The notes under the pieces: generated by a model
The model's database searches: none
Told to the model about the DNA's origin: nothing
Seen by the model: only the letters and a program-made list of their open reading frames with translations
Part shown: positions 33,196-43,700 of the stretch, in pieces
Position numbering within the stretch: position 1 is the stretch's first letter
How the letters are laid out: each line of letters begins with the position of its first letter
Assembly: GCF_027595985.1 (NCBI RefSeq)
Contig: NC_073305.1
Location: 170,570,172 to 170,634,171, forward strand
From: Sorex araneus
Lineage: Eukaryota > Chordata > Mammalia > Eulipotyphla > Soricidae
Length of the DNA: 64,000 bases
Direction of reading: 5' to 3'
Program-made: the position numbers and the translations under genes

Positions 33196-33378
33196 AGAGA
33201 GAAGGAAAGGCCTGCTATAGAGACATAATGTGAAGGGTTGGTGGGAGGGAAACTGGGGACATTGGTGGTGGGAAATGTGCACTGGTGGAAAGATGGGTGT
33301 TGGAACACTGTATGACTGAAACCCAATTGTAGATAACTATGTAACTTTATCTCACAGTAATTTAATAAAAGAAAAATC

Positions 33379-33586
33379 AAGAAAAATGTATTTTCAGCAT
33401 CTAATATTACCAGTCATTGTGCTAAATATGGGGGATATATTGGGAAAAAAAGAGAGAAGCTGTTGACATTACATATAGCTAAGTATTTTCAAATTATAGA
33501 GTGAAATGCTTAAACAAAATAGTCTTCATCCTACCTTGGTAGCTATGATCACAAAACTAAAAAATGTGACCTAAAGTCAGCAAAGA
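33379..33586. other. Intergenic, nothing recognised
   Basis: Short AT-rich spacer. Confidence 0.5.
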
Positions 33587-33750
33587 GGTTGGAGAGATAG
33601 TACAGAGGGAAGGGAATTTGCCTTACACACGACCAACCCAGGGTCAGTGCCTGGGACCCCGTACGGTCCCTTGGGGCCCGTGAGGAGTGATCCCTGCATT
33701 CAGAGTCAGGAGTAAACGTGAGCATGCTGAGTGTAATCCAAAAGACAAAG
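33587..33750 (+). mobile_element. S1 SINE, old copy
   Basis: GAGGTTGGAGAGATAGTACAG, CAACCCAGGGTCAGTGCC and GCTGAGTGTAATCCAAAAG. Confidence 0.88.
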
Positions 33751-33961
33751 TATAGATAAATGAAAGTCAAATATCACTGAATGACTAAACTTACTATGGA
33801 CCATATTTGAGTATTGTTACATCATCTATTTTTGATAATCCATATTATTTATTTGTTCTATATAATTTTTGTCTTTATTTTGGTGGTGACCATGTATCAT
33901 TACATAATCCACTAACCTAAATTACTTAAAATGCATAGTAATGATATTTTTTGTTTAATCT

Positions 33962-34115
33962 TTTTTTGGTTTTTTGTTTGTTTTATGGGTCACACCCAGC
34001 AATGCTTAGGGGTTATTGCTGCCTCTGCACTCAGGAATTATTCCTGGTGGTGTTTGAAGGGCCATACAAGGTGCTGGCCATACAAGATTGGCTGTGTACA
34101 AGGCAAGTGCCCTAT
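33962..34115 (-). mobile_element. S1 SINE, broken by an L1 insertion
   Basis: GGGTCACACCCAGCAATGC to GCAAGTGCCCTAT, where an L1 3' end entered. Only CTATTTTCTT follows the insertion, so the SINE head was already missing or lost. Confidence 0.9.
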
Positions 34116-34289
34116 CTTTTTTTTTTAAATTTTTAAAATTTTATTGAATCACCGTGAGATACTTACAAGCTTTCCTGTTTGGGTTACAATCTCACAATGA
34201 CCAAACACCCATCCCTTAACCAGTGCACATTCCCCACCACCATTATCCTGGGTATAGCCCCCCTTTACCACCTACCCCCTGCCTCTATG
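34116..34289 (-). mobile_element. Very short Lsh insertion with 11-bp TSD
   Basis: 174 bp of L1 3'UTR with a T-rich tail. AAGTGCCCTAT lies at 34105-34115 and 34290-34300. Confidence 0.95.
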
Positions 34290-34389
34290 AAGTGCCCTAT
34301 TTTCTTAATTTTAATCAAACTAGGTGAAAATGTAAATTAATAGAAATCCAAAACCTTAAAAATATTAAATAGTATATTAAGTATATTAA

Positions 34390-34790
34390 AATCAATTAAA
34401 ATAGCAAAAATATGTATCTAGTATAATGGCTAAAATTCAGAACACTGACAACACCAAATGCTGAAAATGATGTAGAAAAATAGGAACCCTCATTTATTGC
34501 TTCTTGTAGGAATGTGAAATCAAACAGCCATTTGGATATCAATTTAGTGGTTTCTCACAAATCAAACATACTTTTACCAAATGATCTGGCAGTTATTCCC
34601 TTAAGTAGGTGAATGGATAAATAAACTCTGGGCATCCATAGAGTGGAATGTTACTCCAAAGCAACAAAAAGAAATGATTTGGTAAGCCATACAAGATGTA
34701 TCTTTTTTTTTCTGAGTCTCAAAATAAAACATGACAATTTAAAAAGCAAAAGGCAAAATATCATAACAAGTATATAAACTTTAACATAAA
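34390..34790 (+). mobile_element. L1-old ORF2 end
   Basis: AACACCAAATGCTGAAAATG, GGAACCCTCATTTATTGC and GTAGGTGAATGGATAAATAAAC are sense landmarks of the ORF2 terminus of an ancient L1. Confidence 0.65.
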
Positions 34791-34845
34791 GATAATGTTT
34801 AAATGAATTAAACCATGCAAATACATTTTGAAGATTCTAATCTTG

Positions 34846-35109
34846 TATCACTTGTCATCCCATTGCTCATCGATTTGCTGGAGAGGGTGCCAGTAACATC
34901 TCCATTGTCCCTGTCTCGTGCCAGTATAGCCCAATGGCATCTGCTCGCTCCAGGAACACAAAGAACCTCAAACCGTTTGTTCATGGTCTTGACAAAGAAG
35001 TCTGAGCATCTCATACGTGAGCGGCCAGGCGTTCTTTTGACATCCCATGGAATCCAGTTGGTAACAGCTCTAGTCCGGCGGTTGTCTCCAAATCGCGTTA
35101 CCACAATCT
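34846..35109 (-). pseudogene. RTE C-terminal fragment
   Basis: Open frame VTRFGDNRRTRAVTNWIPWD, then VKRTPGRSRMRCSDFF and CHWAILARDRDN, matching the conserved C-terminal part of nematode-type RTE proteins (an RW-TRAV-DWIPRD motif, then W-TLARDR). After LARDRD the frame shifts. In the alternative frame the DNA codes the YW-PLEQIDEQRDD ending, which the SINE tails also carry. Confidence 0.8.
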
Positions 35110-35571
35110 CCTCAATCCTATCTTGGTGTTAAAATCACCGACAATGACCTTGTAGAAGGTGTGGTCTTCTTTACAGAACTTCTCCAGCTCCATGTAGAAC
35201 TTCTCAATTTCTTCTTTGTAGTTGGTTGTTGGTGTGTAGACGATGAAGATAGAAACTGCCGGCAATGAGCCACATCTATTCAAACATAAGCATCTAATTT
35301 GGGTTGTTAGGCATTTGAACAAATCAATGCTCACAGCCAAGTTTATGTTGACGAGGACACCGACACCACCGACACCTCTACTGTTGCATGTTTCAAAGAA
35401 CAGTTCTTCTCCAGTGTTGAAAACAGCGTGATGTGATCGATGCCTTCTCATCTTGGTCAATCCAATGACATTGTACTTGATCTGCTTTTGAACCATCAGG
35501 TCCTCGATAGATGCTTCCAATGCCAGCATGCATGCGTTAAAAGTGCAGACAGTCATTTTATCCTTCCTCAT
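35110..35571 (-). pseudogene. RTE endonuclease fragment
   Basis: About 154 codons from MRKDKMTVCTFNACMLALEA to VIVGDFNTKIG. The TFNA start, GVGGVGVLVN, the IVYTPTTNY block and GDFN are AP-endonuclease landmarks. The residue after GLT is K where the family has the metal-binding E (GLTE), so activity is probably lost. The reading stops three codons after the deletion junction (LRRLW-stop). A few earlier frame-preserving changes are also present. Confidence 0.85.
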
Positions 35572-35576
35572 TTTGG

Positions 35577-35750
35577 CAACCCTCTCGGAGAGTAGGTACT
35601 AAGAGTACCCTGCCCGCACGACAGAGCTTGCCAGCTTACCCATGGCGTATTCAATATGCCAAAAATAGTAACAACAATGGGTCTCATTCGCCTGAAACCA
35701 AAAGAGCCCCCAGTATGGCAGCGTTAAGAAGGATGAGCAAGGAGAGGCTG
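35577..35750 (+). mobile_element. S2-long body joined to the RTE 5' end
   Basis: Plus strand CCTCTCGGAGAGTAGG, GTATTCAATATGCCAAAAATAG, GGGTCTCATTCGCCTGAAACC and GCAAGGAGAGGCTGG match the S2 body plus the S2-long block (as at 17726). No tRNA head and no RTE tail. It starts one base after the RTE fragment, in the opposite orientation. Confidence 0.8.
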
Positions 35751-36365
35751 GTATTTTACATAATATTTTAAATAAAATCCACCCTAGAGTGATTATTTTT
35801 GCTTGGACAGAGCTAAGACACTTGTCTTGCATACATCACCTCAGCCAAACCCTCATTTGATCGTTGGCCCTGCGCACAGAACTGAGAACTGCTTCTGAAA
35901 ATGAAGGGTGTGGTCCAAATCACACACACACCCCACTCTCACAAATAAAAGACGAATGGGGGGAAAATACTTGTTCTGGGTCACACTCTTGGTCCTGCAG
36001 TCAGGAATTACTCGTGGCAGTGCTCAGGATTAGCCGTATCCAGCTGCCTTTGTGTTGCTACTATTACTTATATACTTCACTATATACATATATATGCATA
36101 TATAAGCCACACTTCATATATATATACATCAACATGTACACTTCACATACATATAGATACATCTATATATATTTTAGCCACACTTCACAACATATACATA
36201 TTAGCCACATCCTATGAATATATATATTTATATTAGCATCTAGTATTTTTCTTTTGACTAAAGAACTTCTTTTATATATAGCCAGAGCAATATATTTTAG
36301 TACTATTATGTACTAAAATATATTTTTTATACAAAAAATATATAATTTTTTTGGTGAGGTAGGTC
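35751..36365. other. Intergenic with AT repeat and S1 scrap
   Basis: An S1 scrap on the minus strand at 35975-36030 (CAGTCAGGAATTACTCGTGG). 36060-36345 is ATATAT-rich with scattered CACTTCA words. Confidence 0.6.
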
Positions 36366-36515
36366 AGAGCTGGCTGTGCTCAGGGCTTTACTCCTGGCTC
36401 TGCACTCAGGGATCACTCCTAGAGGTGCTCAGGGGACCATGTGGGGTGCTGGGGATCAAACCTATGTTGGCTACATCCAAGGCAAATGCCCTACCCACTA
36501 TACTGCTTTGGCCCT
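36366..36515 (-). mobile_element. S1 SINE
   Basis: GTGCTCAGGGCTTTACTCC to CATCCAAGGCAAATGCCCTA and CTGCTTTGGCCC. Lacks the 3' GGGTCACA part. Confidence 0.88.
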
Positions 36516-36776
36516 CTTTGTGTATGTGTGTGTGTCGGGGTGGGGGGGGTATCTTATGTTGGAGAAAATGTTTTACTTATCTTTGTGAAAGATACATTTG
36601 CAGTTCTTTTATCTTTTAGTATTCTTTTCATTTCTCCACAATTCTCTGGTGCATTACTCTCAGTCTGAATTTACTATCATCCTTATCCTTTTATTTCTTC
36701 CCCACCTAAGGTGTTTTTATTTTCTGGCTACTTTTAAGGTGCTCTCCTTAATCATTGGTTTTGTGAAATTTTTTTT

Positions 36777-36943
36777 TTTGGTTTTTGGGTCACACCCGGC
36801 GATGCACAGGGGTTACTCCTGGCTCTTCACTCAGGAATCACTCCTGGCAGTGCTCAGGGGACCATATGGGATGCTGGGATTAGAACCCGGGTCGGCCGCA
36901 TGCAAGGCAAACGCCCTACCCACTGTGCTATCGCTCCAGCCCC
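36777..36943 (-). mobile_element. S1 SINE with ~19-bp TSD
   Basis: Young, nearly consensus. GGTTTTGTG(A/T)AATTTTTTT starts at 36757 and at 36944. Confidence 0.96.
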
Positions 36944-36962
36944 GGTTTTGTGTAATTTTTTT

Positions 36963-37483
36963 GTAATTGCCTTGTATTTCATGTTTCATGTGTCTGGGGC
37001 CAATAAACTGCTTGGATCTGTGAGTTTATAAGTTATATCAACTCTGGAAAAGATATATAGGTAAGGTCATTCAAGGCTTTGTTGAAGCTTATGGACATAT
37101 TGCTAAATTCAAATTATTTTTCTTTGAGCTTCATTCTGGGCAGTTTAACATTCTGTCATTACATTTGCTAATCTTTCTTTTTGAAAGATCTAAATTGCCT
37201 TTTTCCACTAATTTCTACTAATGTGTTTTTAATCTTAGGTATCACATATTTTTTCTGTGGAAGTTTATTTGAGTTTTTAATATATGCTATATATCTCTCA
37301 ATTTCTTGAACTATGAAATATATTTATAATTACTTTGATATCTTTACTAGGCCAAAATATTTTATAGTGATTATGATTTTCTTATCAATGAGGATTCAGT
37401 ATTCCTCTCTAACACTCCTGGCAATTTTTTAGTGAATGATGTATATTATGCTTTCATATTTTTTTAGAGTACTGTATATCATT
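36963..37483. other. Intergenic, nothing recognised
   Basis: AT-rich sequence, possibly very old L1, but no landmark is certain. Confidence 0.45.
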
Positions 37484-37637
37484 GTTCAGGGGGGCACACC
37501 CAGTGGTGCTCAGGGCTTATTCCTGGCTCTGCACTCTATGATTACTCCTGGTGGGGTTTGGGGGCACGATATGGGGTGACCAGAATTGAACCTCGGTTAG
37601 TCAAGTGCAAGCAAGTATCTTTTCCATTGCACTATTT
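37484..37637 (-). mobile_element. S1 SINE, old copy
   Basis: GGCACACCCAGTGGTGCTCA, TTATTCCTGGCTCTGCACTC and TCAAGTGCAAGCAAGTATC. Confidence 0.85.
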
Positions 37638-38485
37638 TTATGGATGACAAGTGACAAGTGATACAAGTGACAGATACAATATAAAGTTTAATGCTCATAA
37701 TTTACCCAAGAAAGGTTTAGTCTCTGGCATCATGTGACTCCTGAGTATTGCCAGGTGTAACTCTGGACACCCCCACCCCCACCCCAAGCATTCCCAGGGA
37801 TATCCCTGGAGGTGCTGAACGTTTCTGGGTATGACCCTAGGTGCTGCTGGGCCCAAACACCACCATATCCTCAGGCCATAGTGCTGCACCCTGTTGGCCG
37901 GTATCACTGACTGGGAGTGGCCCCTGGGTCCTCTGAGCTCAGGTTCGGAGTCTTTCCTAAAAAAGGTTTATTTGAGACTACTCACTTTACTGATGCTATT
38001 ACTCTAATGAGCCTGCTAACCTCGTGACTCTACCAACCTAGTGAACACTACAACCTGATGGATCTCTCTATCCATTTTGTTTTCCTTTAGAGTCTCTCCT
38101 AGACACTTTAGTCATCATTGTTCCTTAGATATTCAGCTTCCTCCATTCAATTCAAGATATCTGTATAACGTCTTCCCCGTACTTCGTGCTAGAAACTCTC
38201 TTAAAAACTGTAAACTGGAGCAAGTAGGGCCTATCTTTTTTATTTTTTGTAGTTTGAGGATAATATTTTTTCATTATCTGATGGTTAGTATATTGAAAAT
38301 TTGGGTTTTATGATTTTGTTTCTGTTATTGTTGTTAGCTTGTTGGGAGAGTAAATATGATGATACCTTTTCCTTGGACCCTGGTAAATGAAAGCAAGCAT
38401 AAACTATAGGTACTAACTAAACAGTGCAAAGGCTCATATTTATCATTTGGGGACAGAAAAATTACTGCTAAAAGCATACTTAAAA
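37638..38485. other. Intergenic with S1-like trace
   Basis: 37730-37900 has faint plus-strand S1 words (GACTCCTGAGTATTGCCAGG) in a CCCCA-rich context. The rest is unrecognised. Confidence 0.45.
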
Positions 38486-38610
38486 CCTTGCATGTGGCCA
38501 ACCTGGGTTCTATCCCTGGCACCACATATGGTCCCCTGAGCACTACCAGGATCCCTGAAAACACAGCCAGGAGTAATTCTTGAGCAATAAGGATACGGTC
38601 TCACAAAACA
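38486..38610 (+). mobile_element. S1 SINE, 5'-truncated
   Basis: Starts at CCTTGCATGTGGCCAACC inside the head and ends ACAAAACAATAAC. Confidence 0.85.
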
Positions 38611-38928
38611 ATAACAAAAGGAGGCTAGAAGTGGGTCTTCTAGTATTTGGGAGATTAAAAGTATGTAAAAACTATCTAAAATGATATCTTGGAATAGTCC
38701 AGAGTAAGTGGAGTAGTAAAAGGAATAGCTTGACTATATATTAAACCTATATATTAACCAATTTAACTTTGTGATAAACTAGTCTAAAGACTCTTGTATA
38801 GCCTTGACATTTACCGTGACTAAGTTCAAAAACTATATGGTTCAATGCTTTTATTTGACACATACAAAGAGTTATTACAAGAGTGTATGTAGTTCTCAGG
38901 ATGAGCTTACTGCTAAAGGTAAAAATAG
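38611..38928. other. Intergenic, nothing recognised
   Basis: AT-rich spacer. Confidence 0.5.
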
Positions 38929-39175
38929 CACTGTTGCACTGTCATTCCATTGTTTATCGACTTGCTCGAGCAGATACCAGTAACGTCTCCATTGTGAGAT
39001 TTGTTGTTACTGTTTTTGGCATATCAAATATGCCACAGGTAGCTTGCGAGGCTCTGCTGTGCGGGCCGGATACTCTTGGTAGCTTGTCGAGCTCTCCAAG
39101 AGGGATGGAGGAATTGAACCCAGGTTGGCCAAGTGCAAAGCAAATGCTCTACCTGTTGTTCTATTGCTCCAGTCA
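38929..39175 (-). mobile_element. S2 SINE
   Basis: Full copy from the hexamer tail (TGCACTGTCATTCCATTG) to CTATTGCTCCAGTC. AAAGGTAAAAATA (38914) and AAAAGATAAAAATA (39175) form an imperfect TSD. A 233-codon frame runs through it and the next S1; it is not a gene. Confidence 0.94.
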
Positions 39176-39237
39176 AAAGATAAAAATAATTTTAATTATT
39201 ATTATACTCAGCAGGTTACTTTCTCATTTCCTTCTTT

Positions 39238-39404
39238 GTTTTCTTTTTGGGTCACACCTGGCGATATACAGGGGTTACTCCTGGCTCTGCATTCAGGAAT
39301 TACTCCTGGCAGTGCTCAGGGGACCATATGGGATGCCAGGAATCGAACCCGGGTCGGTCACGTGCAAGGCAAACGCCCTTTCCGCTGTGCTATCGCTCCA
39401 GCCC
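39238..39404 (-). mobile_element. S1 SINE with 16-bp TSD
   Basis: TCTCATTTCCTTCTTT lies at 39222-39237 and 39405-39420. Near-consensus copy. Confidence 0.96.
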
Positions 39405-39420
39405 TCTCATTTCCTTCTTT

Positions 39421-39958
39421 ACAAAGCAAAAAATAATGTGTGTTGGAGAGAGGTCAGTGAATATCATTTGTTAATGCATGATGAGTACTTGTGGTTACTG
39501 AAATTGCTGAAAAGTGATGAAGATCATGCAGGTAATTATAATAGCTTATTACTTTCAAGGCATCTTTCTAAGCAGTCCGTGTGAGTTATTACCTCGGTGA
39601 ATTCTCAGAGCTTCCTTATATTGCATTGCCTACAATTCACTTTTTTCCCACATTTTGACATTTCTGAGTTATTTACATAGTAAAAATCACAATCAATCTG
39701 GATGGTCTCAGTATTTTCAGAGAGTGCCTTTGCTTCCGCCTGTCTCCTGGCTGCACAATTAACCCAAGTACACTGCAAATTTAATTATTTTCTGGAGACT
39801 GTCTGAAACAAGTGATTTGAATATTTTGCAGCTACGAATTTTATGAATTCTCAAGAGAGAGATTTTCTTCCCCTTAACCCAGTGTTAAGATTGAGGCATC
39901 CACATCGACACAAATTGCCGGACTTGTGAGACCAGTTTTCAGGAGATGAAAACAGGTG
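39421..39958. other. Intergenic, nothing recognised
   Basis: Unique-looking sequence with no named element. Confidence 0.5.
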
Positions 39959-39977
39959 TCCCTAGAGGTGTATTTTA

Positions 39978-40341
39978 TTTTTTTTTAAATTAAATTTATT
40001 TATTTTTAATTAGAGAATCACCGTGAGGGTACAGTTACAGATTTATACACTTTTGTGCTTATACTTCCCTCATACAAAGTTTGGGAACCCATCCCTTCAC
40101 CAGTGCCCATTCTCCACCACCCGTAAACCCAGTGTCCCTCCCACCCTCCCCAATCCCATCTCCCCCCCACCCCACCCTGCCACTGTGGCAGGGCATTCCC
40201 TTCTGCTCTCTCTCTCTAATTAGCTGTTGTGGTTTGCAATAAAGGTGTTGAGTGGCCGCTGTGCTCAGTCTCTAGCCCTCATTCAGCCCGCAACTCCCTT
40301 CCCCCACATGGCCTTCGACTACAATGTAGTTGGTGATCGCT
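39978..40341 (-). mobile_element. Lsh 3' end with 19-bp TSD
   Basis: TCCCTAGAGGTGTATTTTA lies at 39959-39977 and 40342-40360, perfect. Contains CACCGTGAGGGTACAGTTAC and GCCACTGTGGCAGGGCATTC. Confidence 0.97.
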
Positions 40342-40360
40342 TCCCTAGAGGTGTATTTTA

Positions 40361-40639
40361 AAGCACATTCTTTCCCTTTCTTAACTGTTTTATGTGTGTG
40401 GAACTTGAGGGTTATGTGCTGCCTGGTATAGAATCCAGGGCCTTGCAGAGGCAAGACATGTGATCTACCTCTGAGCCCTGGACCCCATATTTTTTTCTTT
40501 AATTTGTCTTGTACCACTCTATTAGATAAATAAAGGAGCATCATTATATAGCATAACAAGTTTAGTAAATTCATTGGGTTTTTAGGTTCACTTGGGTAGT
40601 AAAAAGTAAAATGCGTGACATTAATTGGAGCATTTTTTT
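40361..40639. other. Intergenic, nothing certain
   Basis: GGTATAGAATCCAGGGCCTTG at 40424 resembles a tRNA-derived SINE B-box side but cannot be placed. Confidence 0.35.
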
Positions 40640-40795
40640 CTTGCTCCATCTACTGGTCCTCAGGGCTTCTTTGTGATTCAATGAATAGGGTCATCCCCGC
40701 TGGTGCTCAGAGGACCATGTGTGATGTTAGTGATCAAACTGTGGACAGCCATGTGCAAAACAAGGGACCTGCCAGCTGTACTATCTCTCCAGCCC
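40640..40795 (-). mobile_element. S1 SINE, degenerate
   Basis: GGTGCTCAGAGGACCATGTG, GCCATGTGCAAAACAAGG and CTATCTCTCCAGCCC. Confidence 0.8.
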
Positions 40796-41759
40796 TAGAA
40801 CTACCTTTTTAAAATATTTATTTTTCATTCACAATAGAGCTCTAAATTATATTCATAAATTCATAAATCTCAATGTTCTACTTGTTCTGTTCCAGAGAAC
40901 TATTAATGTGAAGTAAAGATTGTTTTGGCAGTCATGGGACAACAATATAATACCACCTTTCTGTGAAAATAAAAAGTTAAATAATGAAGAAACACATGAC
41001 CATGTGCTAAGATTCAGATTATAATAAAAAAGGAATCCTCTAGAATAAAAACCCATGAGAAAATAATGAAGAAAAAAAATGTTTTTAGCTACTATGTAAG
41101 TGGAAAGCATCACAGTCATAATTAGCTGATCTTCCAAAGGACAGATGATTTTCTGATTTTTCTCATTTTTCATTTGAGAAATGCAATTTAGTATATTTAC
41201 TGATATGTTATAAATTAAAATGGTCAGTATTCTGTTTATTTAAAGTTTAAGGCAAAATACTTTTTTATTTTCAATTGACCTTTTCTGTAAGATGGATTTA
41301 TTTCTTTTTTCACACATATAAGTTTTTTATGAAGATCCTCTATTAGAAACCCTTCATGTACACTTGATTTTTATTTCACTTAATCACAGACATCTTTGAT
41401 AACCCTTCTATTTCATATGCCATTAAGAAATTTAAAAAGAGAGTGAGAGCTAGCACAGATGGTGGGATGCTTGTTTTTAAATAAAGATATTTAGCTTCTG
41501 TCTGTTGTCCACCATTTTAGGTGAGGTCAGCTTCTGGCTGACATCACTGGAATTAACACAGCATGGGAAGCAGACCTCCTCCATCATGGCTAGCTCCCAG
41601 CAGCCTCCACACCTGACCCGTGTCATCCAAACAGACCCACACCACAGTTCTTGAAGCCTGTGGCTCATAGTTATTCTTCTTGTCATTTGGTGAACACAGG
41701 CAGATAATACAGAGATCAAATCTCAACTTAATCCCTCAGCATCTTTCAGGGAGTCTAAT
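40796..41759. other. Intergenic, nothing recognised
   Basis: AT-rich to 41460. The GC-richer 41500-41720 carries a minus frame of 80 codons with no domain; it may be an L1 5' region. Confidence 0.4.
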
Positions 41760-43160
41760 TACAAAGTCTCACCCCTCAGTACAAGATCACTAGGAATACA
41801 ATAGGGAAAACACATAGAAGCCCACCAAGTTCAGTGACTAAAAACAATATCACCAAAGACATAAACAGCACCAGTAAATCTTTAGAATATATCTATGATA
41901 AGGATGTTCAACAAGTTCAAAGAAATCATGGCATAGGTCAGCAAAGCCCAAGAAAGAATAAGCATCAAAATGAGAAAAAACTACAATAAAATATGATAAA
42001 AATGAAGAACATGGTAGTTTATATTAAAAAGCTTCTATTGAAGCTCTGAATAGCAGATAATAGAAGCTGATTGAAAGATCAATGAGTTCCAAGATGAGGA
42101 GAAAACTACTAGGAAATGGCAGGTGATGGAAAAGTCTGAAAAGAAATGAACAGCACGCCAGAGAACTCTAAGATGTGTTCAAGAGGAACAATATAAGAAG
42201 TATCGGAATCCCTGAAGAATAGTAATGCAAATGTGATGAAGAAACAATAGTTAAAGAAATCATTGATAAGAATTTCACATAATTGACAATTATAGGTACC
42301 GGGATCCAAGAGGCCCAAAGGATCCCAGTGAAAATAGACTCAACTAGGAAAATTCCAGGACACACTGTACTCAAAATGACAAAATACGACTGTAGATGCA
42401 GAATGCTGAGAGTAGCAAGATCAAAAAAGGAACCTGCACACACAGAAAAGCTCATAAGATGTACAGAGTAGATCTATCAAATGAAACTGCAAGCCAGAAG
42501 AGTATGAAGGAGTATCACTGTCACTGTCACTATCATCCCATCGCTCATCGATTTGTTCGAACGGGCACCAGTAATGTCTCCATTGTGAGACTTATTGTTA
42601 CTGTTTTTGGCATATCCAATATGCCACGGGTAGCTTGCCAGGCTCTCCGAGAGGGGCGGAGGAATCGAACATGGGTCGGCCGCGTGAAAGGCGAATACTC
42701 TACCACTGTGCTATAGCTCCAGCCTATGCAGGAATATAGTACAAATATTCACTGAATGAGTACCTCACCAAGAATACTCTATCAGCTAGATTATCATTCA
42801 TGTTTGAAGGAATGATACAAAACGTTATGGACAGGCAAAAGTTCAGGAAATTCATAACCTTGCAACTAATTTTGTAAGACGCGTTAAAAGAGTTTCTCTA
42901 AAGGACAAGACAAATTTTCCAACATGTGGCACTGAGTATGGCACTCACTAATGGTGCATATGGTTGTCCTCTACACGATTAAGAACAAACCAATAGTTTG
43001 CTGCCCACAAGAGACTCACTTTGACATTGGTTGATGCTATTATGGTAGCGCAATCTGGTTACTGATCTCAGATAGTCAAGATGGAAAGCAGAGAACCAAA
43101 GGCGAGATGACCAAATTCAGTAGAAACTTCATTTGAAAAAAGGAAAGGAAATGGTAGGGA
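41760..43160 (+). mobile_element. L1-old ORF1 to intergenic region
   Basis: CAAGAGGCCCAAAGGATCCC, GTAGCAAGATCAAAAAAGG, CAAATGAAACTGCAAGCCAG and CAAGAATACTCTATCAGCTAG follow the order of a mammalian L1 ORF1 3' half, with many stops. An S2 copy interrupts it. It could be the 5' part of the L1 seen at 48-54 kb. Confidence 0.65.
42515..42724 (-). mobile_element. S2 SINE with internal deletion
   Basis: About 42 bp between the two GCTTGCC(A/G)GGCTCT repeats of the body are missing, leaving a single copy. This fits slippage or recombination between the repeats. Tail and head are complete. Confidence 0.94.
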
Positions 43161-43685
43161 AGTTGGAGGCATACAGTTTGGGTAAGAATGCCTGGAAAAG
43201 GTAAAAAGTCTTCTTCTTTAATATCTTCTTAACTAGAGGAATAGAGAGATGGATGAACATCTGTACATTGGGTTTAAGATGTCATACTAGAAAAATCATA
43301 GGAAAAATTGAAAAGGGGGCTTTTACTGGCAATGAAACAACTGAAGTTGGAAGGATGTCCACCAGCACAGGGTGAAGAACTGCTTCAAAGAGAGGGAGCA
43401 GGGAATCTGCTTCTGTGACCAGCGGAGATAGAGTGATGTTAGAACTTATACATATTCTAGTAGGTTTTCAAGAAACTCATACATATTCATAAGGAATAAG
43501 AGTAAGCACACATAACTGAGGAATAGACAAAGAACATATGTCACATGTACAGAAACATCCTCTCTCAGAGGTTTAGTTTAGCACAAGAAGATTAGCAGTT
43601 GAAATGGGTTCTATTGCACAGTCTCCACCGGCAAGCACTGTCAGGGCCAGAGTCCTGGCATCCTTAATCAGCACAAAGTGTTCTT
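43161..43685. other. Intergenic, nothing certain
   Basis: May still be eroded L1, but no landmark is convincing. Confidence 0.4.
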
Positions 43686-43700
43686 AAAGTTCCACTTTGG

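Larger units (their letters stand above)
32355..33378 (+). mobile_element. Lsh L1 with 5' inversion (twin-priming type)
   Basis: An inverted segment (32355-32512 plus 32941-33112, minus-oriented, ORF2 end to mid-3'UTR) is joined near 33113-33130 to a sense segment. The sense part runs from the AGAGAGACACAGAGAGAG region through CTGCTATAGAGACATAATG to TTTAATAAAAGAAAAATC. The two parts are neighbours in the L1 order, the signature of 5' inversion. An L1+S1 insertion interrupts the inverted part. Confidence 0.75.
34846..35575 (-). mobile_element. RTE-clade non-LTR retrotransposon, internally deleted
   Basis: The minus strand holds the N-terminal endonuclease part of an RTE polyprotein (35571 to about 35110) directly followed by its C-terminal end (about 35109 to 34846). 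The whole reverse transcriptase domain is missing, judged against full RTE proteins of roughly 1,000 residues. The element ends at GATGACAAGTGATAC without poly(A), as RTE elements do. The last about 50 nt match the tail of the S2 SINEs. RTE elements encode one protein with an AP endonuclease and a reverse transcriptase. This copy cannot move itself. Similar RTE sequences are known from parasitic nematodes and the common shrew. Confidence 0.85.

Noticed and set aside
35864-36217. 117-codon plus frame with YIYIY repeats
   Set aside because: Driven by an S1 scrap and an AT microsatellite.
38883-39584. 233-codon open frame, longest in the window
   Set aside because: Runs through an antisense S2 and an antisense S1; its peptide (GYSWLCIQELLLAVLRGPYG type) recurs wherever S1 is read in this frame.
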